Assembly: GCA_002344965.1 (NCBI GenBank)
Contig: DDUU01000051.1
Span: 186,001-250,000, forward strand
DNA length: 64,000 nucleotides
Direction: 5' to 3'
Source of the DNA: Candidatus Tepidiaquacellales bacterium UBA2330
GTDB lineage: Bacteria; Bacteroidota; Ignavibacteria; Tepidaquicellales; Tepidaquicellaceae
The position numbers and the translations under genes are program-made. The notes beneath the pieces are model-generated. The model made no database searches. It saw only the letters and a list, made by a program, of their open reading frames with translations, and was not told the origin of the DNA. Positions 8,809 to 17,531 of this stretch are shown here, in pieces (position 1 is the stretch's first letter; the number at the start of each line of letters is the position of its first letter).

Positions 8809-10416
8809 CTATCTGATCAAACTCATCTTCATAGCTTCAGAATAATCGCCGGTTGTAAGTTTATAGTAATAAACTCCGCTTGAAAGTGAGCTTCCGTCAA
8901 AGCTGACACGAAAAGTTCCGGCGTTTAGCTTTTCGCTGACCGGTTCGGAGATTTCCTTTCCGAGAATATCAAACACAGCAAGTTTGACATATCCGCTTTC
9001 TGCAATCTCAAACTTTATATTCGTAACAGGATTAAAAGGATTCGGAAAATTCTGATGAAGTACAAAGTTTCCGGGAAGTGAATTCAAATTGCTTATAGAA
9101 GTTATAATTCCGTTGCCTCCGTAAAAGCAGATCACTCTGCCTTCCCTGTTGCCGCCGAGAAATTCATTAATTCCGTTTGAGTCAATGTCATTAAGCACTG
9201 CTGCGCGGTCTCCTCGTTGAGTTAGAGTTGATCCGAATGAGTGATTAAACAGCAGGTTTCCGTTCATTCCGTTGAGCACCACCAATCGGGGAGGCAGCTG
9301 TGTGGCTATTACTATATCGTCAATACTGTCACCGGTAATATCGCCGATATTATCTATGCCTCTAAGATAAGAAGAGCCTAAAAAATTTGTCCAGATAATA
9401 TTTCCTGTTTTTGTATCAACTCTGTTTGCAGACTGCGGAGCTGAAAGCGTAATATCAGCAAACCCGTTTCCGTCAGCGTCATCTAATAAAGTTATTTTCC
9501 CGTTGTTGCTTGAGCCGAGGTTTTGAGTCCAGATCTGCGCACCGGTGTTTCCTGAAATTGCAAAAACCGATCCCGTAAATCCGCCCAGTCCAATAATATC
9601 TTTACCGCTGTCACCTCCGATATCAGGTACCTCAATAAGACTCCATGTATTTCCCGGACTGTTATAACTCCATACTGAATTTCCGAGCGCATTAAAACCG
9701 GTAACACTGTAAGGCGCGCCGTTATTGTTTACTCCGATCGCTCCGCCTGATTCAGTCGCAACGACATCATCGGTAAACGGCTGCGGCTGTGTCCTGTAAA
9801 AAATCACTTCGCCGTTTAACGCATTCAGACAGATCAGGGCGTGTCTTCCTCCGTTAGTAACACCGCTTGCAGAGATAAGCGCGTCGTTAATTCCGTCACC
9901 GTTGTAATCATACTTTATCTTTATTGATTCTATATCTCCGTCGCTTGTAGTTGTTGAATTTCCGTATGACCATAAGACATTTCCGTTGATCCCGTTTAGA
10001 GCGTAAACCATTTCATTACCTCCGCCGCAGCCGATAACAACGTCATATGTTCCGTCATTATTTACATCCGCTATTGCCATTGCTTCTTCCCATTCCACCG
10101 AACCTGTATTTATCGAACCGAAGTGTGTGCTGAACTGCCAGATGACCGCGCCGTTAATTCCGCTGAAGCAAAAAGTCCAGTAATTTCCGGTAGCTACTGC
10201 AACGTCATTTACATTATCGCCGTTGACATCAGGTATCTGCTTCATACTTCTGATCTGCTTGTCATTAAGTGTTGTTCCCGGATTGTCAGGAATTAATATT
10301 TGCCAGACAATATCTCCCAACTCAAGACCTCTGGTCTGAGAATAAGTATTTTCCTGAGTAATTGATATTAAAGAGAATGCTGAAATAATTATAAATATGT
10401 GTAGTGTGTATTTCAT
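8809..10416 (-). CDS. Secreted FG-GAP/PQQ-like beta-propeller protein with T9SS sorting domain
   Basis: The 535-residue protein begins with a signal peptide (to about TYSQ). Repeats alternate PQQ-like blades (GINGAVIWQF, GINGNVLWSY, GNTGAQIWTQ, GMNGNLLFNH) with FG-GAP-type Ca-binding loops (DVNGDNVND, DVNNDGTYD, DYNGDGIND, DADGNGFAD). Together they give a beta-propeller to about residue 440. The last 80 residues are a type IX secretion type A sorting domain: QNFPNPFNP, then DILGKEI and SSGVYYYKLT, ending KMSLIR. It is expected on the cell surface or released. Ligand and role are unknown; no enzymatic residues are evident. Confidence 0.85.
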   Translation of the reverse strand: MKYTLHIFIIISAFSLISITQENTYSQTRGLELGDIVWQILIPDNPGTTLNDKQIRSMKQIPDVNGDNVNDVAVATGNYWTFCFSGINGAVIWQFSTHFGSINTGSVEWEEAMAIADVNNDGTYDVVIGCGGGNEMVYALNGINGNVLWSYGNSTTTSDGDIESIKIKYDYNGDGINDALISASGVTNGGRHALICLNALNGEVIFYRTQPQPFTDDVVATESGGAIGVNNNGAPYSVTGFNALGNSVWSYNSPGNTWSLIEVPDIGGDSGKDIIGLGGFTGSVFAISGNTGAQIWTQNLGSSNNGKITLLDDADGNGFADITLSAPQSANRVDTKTGNIIWTNFLGSSYLRGIDNIGDITGDSIDDIVIATQLPPRLVVLNGMNGNLLFNHSFGSTLTQRGDRAAVLNDIDSNGINEFLGGNREGRVICFYGGNGIITSISNLNSLPGNFVLHQNFPNPFNPVTNIKFEIAESGYVKLAVFDILGKEISEPVSEKLNAGTFRVSFDGSSLSSGVYYYKLTTGDYSEAMKMSLIR

Positions 10417-10588
10417 AATGATTTTTTATTTAAAATAAATAATCAGAATAATTTTAGAAATAAACGAATTTTTGAAAGTTAATAAGCCAAAGCGACGAAA
10501 CATTTTTTTTCGTTTTACCCGGATTAGTTTTTAAAAAAATCTTCAGTTATCAGAAATGTCAGGATGTGATTTTTAAAAATATATGCGT

Positions 10589-10950
10589 CTGTATTTCACA
10601 TCTGTCCAAAATATTTTTAAATAAGAAAATTTTCGTCAAATTTATATTATTATTGCAGTTTTATATCAATCTATTTAGAAGACCCGCCTTTGAAAAATTG
10701 CCGAAAAAATTCATGAGCAATTGCGTCAATAAAAATTCCCTGTTTGAGAAATTTGCGAAGCAAATTTTGAGTTGGAAATTTTATAGCAATTGTAAGCCGA
10801 AGACGTCCCGAAGGGAAAAGGAATTCCGGAATTTTTCATTAGCGGAGATTTTTCTTTGGTACTTTTTTTGATCTGTCAAAAGAAAGTACTGTAAAAGCGA
10901 TTCAACTTTAATTTTAAAACTAAACGGTTTGGACAGATGTGCCTGTATTT
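10589..10950. mobile_element. MITE-like element with 14-bp terminal inverted repeats
   Basis: Perfect 14-bp inverted repeats, CACATCTGTCCAAA at 10597-10610 and its complement at 10928-10941, bound a 345-bp segment. The octamer CTGTATTT occurs directly outside the left arm (10589-10596) and one base outside the right arm (10943-10950), as a target-site duplication would. The inside holds no credible transposase, only a frame without a proper gene structure, plus several small hairpins (AATTTGC-GAA-GCAAATT, TCCC-GAA-GGGA and the one at 10859). It lies between the beta-propeller gene and the TonB receptor. The ends are seen in the sequence; mobility is inference. Confidence 0.6.
10859..10889. 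repeat. Stem-loop inside the MITE-like element
   Basis: The arms GTACTTTTTTTGA and TCAAAAGAAAGTAC (nearly perfect) enclose a 4-base loop. They lie near the right end of the candidate element and give its RNA or single strand a strong hairpin. Confidence 0.6.
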
Positions 10951-11021
10951 AATAAATTTTTCTCATTATTAACTTTTATTAAACACGCGATAAATATATT
11001 TTGCCTGATTAAAATTTATTA

Positions 11022-13337
11022 ATGCAGCTGCAGATACTGGTCAGACTTTCGGTTTTTATTTTATTAATATTTAATGCAGGATATATATTATCTCAGCAGA
11101 ATATTCCGTTAAGCAGTAATGATAAAGGCGTTTTAAAAGGAAAAGTAATTGACAATGAGACCGAAGCGCCGGTGGAAGGAGCTGCAGTAGAAATACTCGG
11201 TACGCAGATAAATACCGTTACAGATGTTAACGGCAACTTCAGTTTTACCAGTTTAAATTTTGACACCTATCAGATTAAGATCACGTCAGCCGGATATGAA
11301 CCGATGGTGAGATCCGACCTTCTTCTTTATGCGAGCAAGCCGCTTGAAATTATTGTAAAGATCAAACCGAAAGGATATAAGACTTCCGTCATTGACGTGG
11401 AAGGAAATTTTTTCATACAAAGCTCCGACGTAAATCTAAGTTCGATAAATCTTGATTATGAAGAGATACGCCGCGCGCCGGGAGCTACGGAAGATATTTC
11501 AAGGATGCTGCAGACAGCGCCGGGTATTGCGATAGGAAATGATCAGAGAAATGACATCATTGTCAGAGGCGGTTCACCGGCGGAAAACCTGATTATTATT
11601 GACGGCATTGAAATTCCTAATATAAATCACTTCGGCACAGATGGCTCCTCTAGCGGCGCGATCGGTTTTATAAATTCAAAATTCATTTTCGAAACAAACA
11701 TGCTCACCGGCGGATTTCCGTCGATATACGGCGACAAACTATCAGGCGTCATTGATATCAGTTTCCGCGAAGGCAGCAGAAAGGCGTTTTACGGAGACAT
11801 TAATCTTTCCATTGCGGGATTCGGCGGAATATTCGAAGGACCGATCTCGGATAAAGGCTCATACCTTTTTTCAGTAAGAAGAAGTTATCTCGAATTAGTC
11901 AGAGACGCAATAAGACTTACTTCCGTGCCGAATTACTGGGACTTTAATCTTAAAGCCGTGTATGACATTAGCCCTGATGATAAGCTGACTCTGATCGGAC
12001 TTTCGGGAATAGATAAAATTGATTTCTCAGGCGAGTCTGCGGAAAATAATCCTTACGGAAATTCAGAAGATGATCAGAAAACTTATGCGCTCGGCATTAA
12101 TTATAAAAAGCTTCTGCGAAAAGGATTCATCGAAACGGTCTTGTCAGATTCATATACAAACAATTTCATAAAGCAGGTGGACGGACAGACTGCTGAAGTT
12201 AAATTTGAGAATACTTCAAGTAACAATGAAGTAACGCTGAAAACATCTCTCAATTATCAGCTCTCCGGAAACATTACTATAAATACAGGCATCGGCGGAA
12301 AGCTTGCTGACATAAATAATAAATTGTTTCTCAGAGGAGATACCAGTGCTGCGGGATATCCGTATGATACGATTAACGCCGACAGTAAAATAAATTCATA
12401 CAAACTTTTCGGTCATGCAAATCTCACTTATAAATTTTTTGATGACAGGTTTATTATGAACTCCGGTGTCCGAGTTGATTATTTTGATTATATCAGACTG
12501 AAGACATACTTCTCTCCTCGGGTTGGCGCTTCATATAAAATTACTCCCGTCACTTCTCTTAATGCCGCCTGGGGAATTTTTTATCAGTCGCCCGAATACA
12601 TATGGCTCAGCGCAAGTCCGGAAAATCGAAATCTGAATGACATCAGGTGTGAGCATTATATTACAGGTATTGAACATTTCTTTGCAGCCGACTTAAAAGC
12701 AAACGTTGAAGTTTATTACAAAAAATACAGAGACTACCCTGTGTGGAAGGATATTCAGACTTACATACTTATAGACGGAGGAACGGACTTCGGACCGAAC
12801 ATAGTCGGCGAAGCTGTCAGCGCGGGATACGGCTCTGTAAAAGGAATTGACATTTCCATTCAGAAAAAATTATTCAGGTCCGGTCTGTACGGATTGATAA
12901 GTTACTCTTATATTCATTCGGGATTTACTGCACTTGCAGGCGGTGAAAAGCCCGGTGCGTTTGATCCGGGAAGTCAGTTTACTGTAATTGCCGGCTATCA
13001 GTTCAAAAGCGGATGGCTTGCCGGAATAAAATACAAATATTCCGGAGGAAGACCTTACACTCCTATTGATCCTGTTGCATCAAAACAGGTAAACAGAGCG
13101 GTGTATGCGACGGATGATTTTAACAGCGCAAGATATCCTTATTATATGCGAGTAGATGTAAGAGTTGATAAAAAATTTGATTTTAAAAGTTCAAGTCTCG
13201 TTGCATACATCGAACTTCAGAATATTTTTAACAGAGAAAACATTTATTCATATTACTGGAACGAAGATGACAAACGTCTTTCCACTATTTACCAATGGGC
13301 TTTCTTTCCGGTAGGCGGGATCAGCCTGCAGTTCTGA
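11022..13337 (+). CDS. TonB-dependent outer-membrane receptor
   Basis: The protein has 771 residues and a signal peptide (to about ILSQQ). Residues 36-115 are a carboxypeptidase-regulatory-like beta-sandwich (LKGKVIDNETEAPVEGAAVEI, TDVNGNFSF, SAGYEP). A plug domain follows (DISRMLQTAPGIAIGNDQRNDI, VRGGSPAENLIIIDGIEIP, FPSIYGDKLSGVIDI). The rest is a 22-strand-type beta-barrel ending in the aromatic GISLQF typical of outer-membrane proteins. It should import a siderophore, vitamin or oligomer using TonB energy; the substrate is not readable. No SusD partner is next to it, so it is not a typical polysaccharide-utilisation pair. Confidence 0.92.
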   Translation: MQLQILVRLSVFILLIFNAGYILSQQNIPLSSNDKGVLKGKVIDNETEAPVEGAAVEILGTQINTVTDVNGNFSFTSLNFDTYQIKITSAGYEPMVRSDLLLYASKPLEIIVKIKPKGYKTSVIDVEGNFFIQSSDVNLSSINLDYEEIRRAPGATEDISRMLQTAPGIAIGNDQRNDIIVRGGSPAENLIIIDGIEIPNINHFGTDGSSSGAIGFINSKFIFETNMLTGGFPSIYGDKLSGVIDISFREGSRKAFYGDINLSIAGFGGIFEGPISDKGSYLFSVRRSYLELVRDAIRLTSVPNYWDFNLKAVYDISPDDKLTLIGLSGIDKIDFSGESAENNPYGNSEDDQKTYALGINYKKLLRKGFIETVLSDSYTNNFIKQVDGQTAEVKFENTSSNNEVTLKTSLNYQLSGNITINTGIGGKLADINNKLFLRGDTSAAGYPYDTINADSKINSYKLFGHANLTYKFFDDRFIMNSGVRVDYFDYIRLKTYFSPRVGASYKITPVTSLNAAWGIFYQSPEYIWLSASPENRNLNDIRCEHYITGIEHFFAADLKANVEVYYKKYRDYPVWKDIQTYILIDGGTDFGPNIVGEAVSAGYGSVKGIDISIQKKLFRSGLYGLISYSYIHSGFTALAGGEKPGAFDPGSQFTVIAGYQFKSGWLAGIKYKYSGGRPYTPIDPVASKQVNRAVYATDDFNSARYPYYMRVDVRVDKKFDFKSSSLVAYIELQNIFNRENIYSYYWNEDDKRLSTIYQWAFFPVGGISLQF

Positions 13338-13568
13338 TGAATTAAATGCACCGGCATTCTATTCGATAAAACTGTTAATTTTTTCCATTAACATTCCGGT
13401 TTATTTTCAAAATTATACAGCTCATTCCCAACTGTATTCAGATCATTTCTATTTCACTTTATATTATACCTGATCTCTTCAGCATCATCTGCGAATATAT
13501 AATTATTTACCGCTTATATTTTAATTTATCTTTAACTTGAAATTTTATTTAATTAAAGTTAGTTTATA

Positions 13569-13586
13569 AAAACGTGCAAAACGTGC
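13569..13586 (+). promoter_or_regulatory. Candidate operator: two 9-bp direct repeats before the carotenoid operon
   Basis: Two adjacent copies of AAAACGTGC lie 30-47 bases before the first ATG of the operon, just after an AT-rich TATAAA-like element. Direct repeats near the promoter are the arrangement bound by CarH-type regulators, so autoregulation is plausible. The 9-bp period is shorter than the roughly 11-bp spacing described for CarH, so this is only a candidate. Confidence 0.35.
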
Positions 13587-13615
13587 ATTTATAATTTTTT
13601 AAAATTCTCCGAAAA

Positions 13616-14479
13616 ATGATTTTATCATCAAAAAAAGCCGCAGAGTTTCTGAATGTAAACGAATCTACCGTTAAGAGGTGGGCTGACAACGGAAAGCTGA
13701 AAAGTTTTAAAACACCGGGCGGTCACAGGAAATTTAAGTTTGAGGATCTTAAAAAAGTATCAGAAGAGAATCATTATCTGACGCCGGAAATGAGTGCAAA
13801 TTTTATGTCCGCAAAAACAATCAGCGATATAAAGGACAGGGATTATGCATCTCTCAGTAAAAAATTCGGGAAATATCTTCTTAAAGGAGATTCAGTTTCA
13901 TCATACGATCTGATCTATTTATTGTATCTCAACAAAACGCCGGTGGCTCAGATATTTGATGAAGTTGTAAAGAGGTCTATGGAAAACATAGGTGATCTCT
14001 GGTCTAAAGGATTTCTGGGAATAGAAGACGAACATATTGCATCCGGAGCTTTGCTGTCCGTAATTCACAGATTTGAAAATGAAATAACAGACAGGTATTA
14101 TCCAAAAACAAAATTCCATAAAACTGCATTATGCGCAGGTCTTGAAAATCAGCTTCATGACATAGGACTATTATGTGTGAGGATCACACTGAAACATCTC
14201 GGATGGAAAGTTATATATCCCGGTTCAAATCTTCCTGCAGATTCAATTATTAAATTATTGAAAAGCGAAAAGCCGGACCTGCTTTGTCTTTCTTTTAAAT
14301 CACATGAAATGATTGGAGAAAGCATAAAAGATATTTCTGAAATTATCAAAACCGCTGATAAGCTCAATATAAAAATATTCACCGGCGGTGATGCTGCGGC
14401 AAACGGCAGTAACGGAGTTTTAAAAATAAATGATCTGGTCACATTTACTAAATTTTTAAAAGAAAGAAATCAGATATGA
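13616..14479 (+). CDS. CarH/LitR-type B12-binding MerR-family regulator
   Basis: Residues 1-55 form a MerR/excisionase winged helix with the TPGGHRKF wing. The middle is a B12-binding cap domain with Trp129 followed nine residues later by Glu139-His140, the spacing seen in photosensory CarH (Trp131, Glu141, His142 in the Thermus protein). A Rossmann B12 domain follows with a QLHDIG lower-ligand loop (His181; CarH uses His177 in an E-x-H-x-x-G motif). In this family adenosylcobalamin drives dark tetramerisation and repression, and light releases it. The gene heads the carotenoid operon and overlaps crtI by 4 bases (ATGA). The conserved ligands suggest a functional light/B12 sensor; the Gln in place of Asp/Glu two residues before His181 is a deviation. 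Confidence 0.85.
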   Translation: MILSSKKAAEFLNVNESTVKRWADNGKLKSFKTPGGHRKFKFEDLKKVSEENHYLTPEMSANFMSAKTISDIKDRDYASLSKKFGKYLLKGDSVSSYDLIYLLYLNKTPVAQIFDEVVKRSMENIGDLWSKGFLGIEDEHIASGALLSVIHRFENEITDRYYPKTKFHKTALCAGLENQLHDIGLLCVRITLKHLGWKVIYPGSNLPADSIIKLLKSEKPDLLCLSFKSHEMIGESIKDISEIIKTADKLNIKIFTGGDAAANGSNGVLKINDLVTFTKFLKERNQI

Positions 14480-15945
14480 AAGAAGTAATAGTAGTAGGCA
14501 GCGGACTTGGAGGATTATCAGCGGCATTAAGACTTTCCTCAAAAGGATATAAAGTAAAAATACTTGAAAAAAACAGTTCAGCCGGCGGGCGTCTGAATCA
14601 GATAAAGGATAAGGGTTTTACGTTTGACTCGGGACCTTCTTTTATGAGTATGACTTATGAGTTTGATAATCTTTTCAAGGAATGCGGGATTAAAAACCCG
14701 ATAAAGTTAAAAGCGCTGGATCCTTTGTATGAAGTTTATTTTGAGGGCAGGCAGGAACCATACAGAATTTGGAAAGATCTTGATAAACTTGCTGTAGAAT
14801 TTGCTGATATTGAACACGGCTTCAAGGATAAAGCTGAAAAATATCTAAAGCGCGCATCGGAATTTTTTCATGATACGGAGGACAAAGTCGTTAAAAGTAA
14901 TTTTAACGGACTTGCAGATTATTTTTTAAAAATCTCGCGTGTTCCTCTGAAGCATATTCCGTATTTAAGGAAAAAATTATGGACACTGCTTTCGGAAACA
15001 TTTGACTCACAGGTTGTAAAAGTAATTTTTTCGCTGGTTGCTTTTTTTCTGGGTTCTACACCGTTTAAGACACCGTCTATATATTCGCTTTTAAATTACA
15101 CAGAGTTTATTCACAACGGATACTGGAGAGTGGAAGGCGGAATGTATATGATAGTAGAAGAGATTATAAAAATACTTAAAGAAAGAGGGGTTCAGATAAT
15201 ATACAACACAGAGGTTTCTGATTATTATGACAGTGAAGGAAGACTTAAATACTTTTTAGATAAAAAAGGTAATCACTGGATTGCAGATCTTTATGTAGTT
15301 AACGCGGATGCAGCTTCATTCAGAGGATTGATTCTTAACAGGAAAAAATATTCCGGGACTCAGCTTGATAAACTGGATTGGTCCCTTGCGCCGTTTACAA
15401 TTTATCTGGGAGTGAAGGGAAAAATAAATTCGCTTTATCATCACAATTATTTTCTGGGAAATGATTTTACAAAATATGCTGATAAGATATTTACAACTTC
15501 TGAAATCCCTTCAAATCCTTATTACTATGTAAATATGCCTTCATATCACGATACAGGATGCGCTCCCGGGGGATGTGAAAATTTATTTATCCTCTGCCCT
15601 GTGCCGGATCTTAGATTTAAAGATCACTGGAACGATAAAGAGGAATTTGCAGACAGGATTATACAGGATCTTTCAGATAGAATAAACTTTAATCTGAAAG
15701 AAAATTTGCTTGTAAAAAAAATCATGTCTCCGATTGAATGGGAGTTGGAATATAATTTGTATAAAGGTTCAGGTCTCGGACTATCTCACGGAATGAGTCA
15801 GATAGGCGGATTCAGGCCTTCAAATAAAGATGAGGAGTTTTCAAATTTATATTATGTCGGAGCCTCGACAGTTCCGGGTACCGGATTGCCGATGGTTTTG
15901 ATAAGTTCAAAATTAGCAACAGAAAGGATAATACATGAGCATTAA
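14476..15945 (+). CDS. crtI: CrtI-type phytoene desaturase
   Basis: This 489-residue flavoprotein opens with the dinucleotide-binding fold VVGSGLGGLSAALRLSSKGY, followed by GGRLNQ and the substrate-side block FTFDSGPSFMSM. It closes with the CrtI family C-terminal FAD motif YYVGASTVPGTGLPMVLISS. It inserts double bonds into phytoene to give neurosporene or lycopene at the membrane. The length fits the family (about 490-510). CrtD- and CrtN-type desaturases share these motifs, so the exact desaturation number is not certain. It sits directly before phytoene synthase, which favours the CrtI assignment. It overlaps both neighbours, showing tight translational coupling. Confidence 0.88.
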   Translation: MKEVIVVGSGLGGLSAALRLSSKGYKVKILEKNSSAGGRLNQIKDKGFTFDSGPSFMSMTYEFDNLFKECGIKNPIKLKALDPLYEVYFEGRQEPYRIWKDLDKLAVEFADIEHGFKDKAEKYLKRASEFFHDTEDKVVKSNFNGLADYFLKISRVPLKHIPYLRKKLWTLLSETFDSQVVKVIFSLVAFFLGSTPFKTPSIYSLLNYTEFIHNGYWRVEGGMYMIVEEIIKILKERGVQIIYNTEVSDYYDSEGRLKYFLDKKGNHWIADLYVVNADAASFRGLILNRKKYSGTQLDKLDWSLAPFTIYLGVKGKINSLYHHNYFLGNDFTKYADKIFTTSEIPSNPYYYVNMPSYHDTGCAPGGCENLFILCPVPDLRFKDHWNDKEEFADRIIQDLSDRINFNLKENLLVKKIMSPIEWELEYNLYKGSGLGLSHGMSQIGGFRPSNKDEEFSNLYYVGASTVPGTGLPMVLISSKLATERIIHEH

Positions 15946-16780
15946 ACTTTATAATGACACATCATTTAAAATCAGCGAAGTAATAACAAGAAGCTACAGT
16001 ACTTCATTCAGTCTGGCTATCAGATCATTCGGAAAGGAGATGCAGAATTCCATTGCGGCTGTTTACGGTTTAGTCCGCATAGCTGACGAAATTGTTGATA
16101 CATTTCATGACAAAGATAAAATCTCGCTTCTGTATGCTCTAAGGAAAGATACTTTTGAAGCGATAGAGAAAAGGATTTCCATCAACCCTGCCCTGCATTC
16201 ATTTCAGCTTACAGTAAATGAATACCTGATCCCTCATGATTACATTGAAAGTTTTTTTGAAAGCATGAAAATGGATATATACAACAACTATTATGACCGG
16301 GAAAATTATGACAGGTATGTTTACGGTTCTGCGGAAGTAGTCGGTCTGATGTGTCTGAAGATATTCTGTAAGGGAAATGACAGACTGTTTGAAGAACTTA
16401 AAGATTCTGCGCGGGCGCTGGGTTCGGCATTTCAGAAAGTTAATTTTCTCAGAGACATTAAAAATGATCTGTCTGAAAGAAAAAGGATCTATCTTCCCGG
16501 CGCAGAGAACAGTGCTTTCATTAACAAAAAAAACAAACAGCTTCTGGAGGACGAAATAGAAAGGGAGTTTTCTATTGCGCTGAAAGGAATAAAAAAACTT
16601 CCTGATGATTCGAGGATTGCAGTTTATTCTGCATATCAGTATTATTACAAGCTTTTTGAAAAGATAAAAAAGCTGGAGGTGGAGGATCTGTTTATGAGCA
16701 GGATCAGCGTATCAAATTATACTAAAATATTTCTACTTTTGAAAAACACAGTGAGATTAAAATTATCACTGTTTGTCTGA
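15935..16780 (+). CDS. crtB: Phytoene synthase
   Basis: The 281-residue protein is a trans-prenyl synthase of the squalene/phytoene synthase family. It has both Asp-rich motifs: DEIVD (YGLVRIADEIVD) about residue 55 and DIKND (LRDIKNDLSERKRIYLP) about residue 175. It condenses two geranylgeranyl diphosphates to phytoene, the first committed step. The signature AFQKVNFLRDIKND is characteristic. The start overlaps crtI by 11 bases and its TGA is directly followed by the cyclase ATG. Confidence 0.92.
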   Translation: MSIKLYNDTSFKISEVITRSYSTSFSLAIRSFGKEMQNSIAAVYGLVRIADEIVDTFHDKDKISLLYALRKDTFEAIEKRISINPALHSFQLTVNEYLIPHDYIESFFESMKMDIYNNYYDRENYDRYVYGSAEVVGLMCLKIFCKGNDRLFEELKDSARALGSAFQKVNFLRDIKNDLSERKRIYLPGAENSAFINKKNKQLLEDEIEREFSIALKGIKKLPDDSRIAVYSAYQYYYKLFEKIKKLEVEDLFMSRISVSNYTKIFLLLKNTVRLKLSLFV

Positions 16781-17461
16781 ATGAGCGTTTACTTATTAAT
16801 AAATATATTCATAATCTTCATTCCGCTGATTATGAGTTTCGAAAAAAATATCCGCTTCATAAAAAATATTCCGGCAGTAATAATAACAATAATATCAGTC
16901 GGAATTTTTTTTATTGCGTGGGATATCAGAGCAACTGAGAAAGGCGACTGGAGCTTTAATCCGGAATTTGTATCCGGCTTAAAATTTGGCGGACTGCCTT
17001 ATGAGGAAATACTTTTTTTCATAACAGTGCCTTACAGTATATTGTTTGTTTATGAAAGTCTGAGATTTTATATTAAGGAAAAGACTTATGAAATAAGCAG
17101 AATGCTGCTTCCGGCATGTATTATCATCTTTGCCGCTGCTTCATACTACTTTAAAAATTTAAGTTACACTTCAAATGTAATGACGGCAATGCTCATTGTT
17201 TTTTTAGCTGCGTTATTATTTGTTAGGTTTTTTGGAATTACAAATATATTGCTGATTACACTTCTTGTTTCATTCATTCCATTTATAATTGTAAACTATT
17301 TCCTGACCTCACTTCCGGTGCTGATTTACAATCCGGAAGCAATAACAGGCATAAGGTTTATTACAATACCGGCTGAAGATTTTTTCTATTCATTCTCAAT
17401 GATCAGCGCATGGCTGATGGTATATTCGATTTTAAAAAAAGGCAAGTTACTCATTAAATAA
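16781..17461 (+). CDS. Lycopene cyclase, CrtYc-CrtYd fused integral-membrane type
   Basis: The protein has 226 residues with about six to seven membrane segments in two related halves. Each half holds the family's charged motif: LPYEEILFF in the first (about residue 75) and IPAEDFFYS in the second (about residue 200). This matches the heterodimeric CrtYc/CrtYd cyclases of actinobacteria joined in one chain, as also occurs in archaea and some Bacteroidota. It forms beta-ionone rings on lycopene. With a CruF-like hydratase in the same operon, one-sided cyclisation to a gamma-carotene type product is plausible. It starts one base after the crtB stop codon. Confidence 0.85.
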   Translation: MSVYLLINIFIIFIPLIMSFEKNIRFIKNIPAVIITIISVGIFFIAWDIRATEKGDWSFNPEFVSGLKFGGLPYEEILFFITVPYSILFVYESLRFYIKEKTYEISRMLLPACIIIFAAASYYFKNLSYTSNVMTAMLIVFLAALLFVRFFGITNILLITLLVSFIPFIIVNYFLTSLPVLIYNPEAITGIRFITIPAEDFFYSFSMISAWLMVYSILKKGKLLIK

Positions 17462-17531
17462 AAAAACTCTTCTGGAATTTATAATAATAATATTATTATC
17501 CGCTGTACCTGTTTATTCATTCATCGTTTCA

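Noticed and set aside
10566..10871. 101-codon open frame
   Set aside because: It crosses the left end of the MITE-like element, has low-complexity composition, no ribosome binding site, and its codons overlap the internal hairpins.
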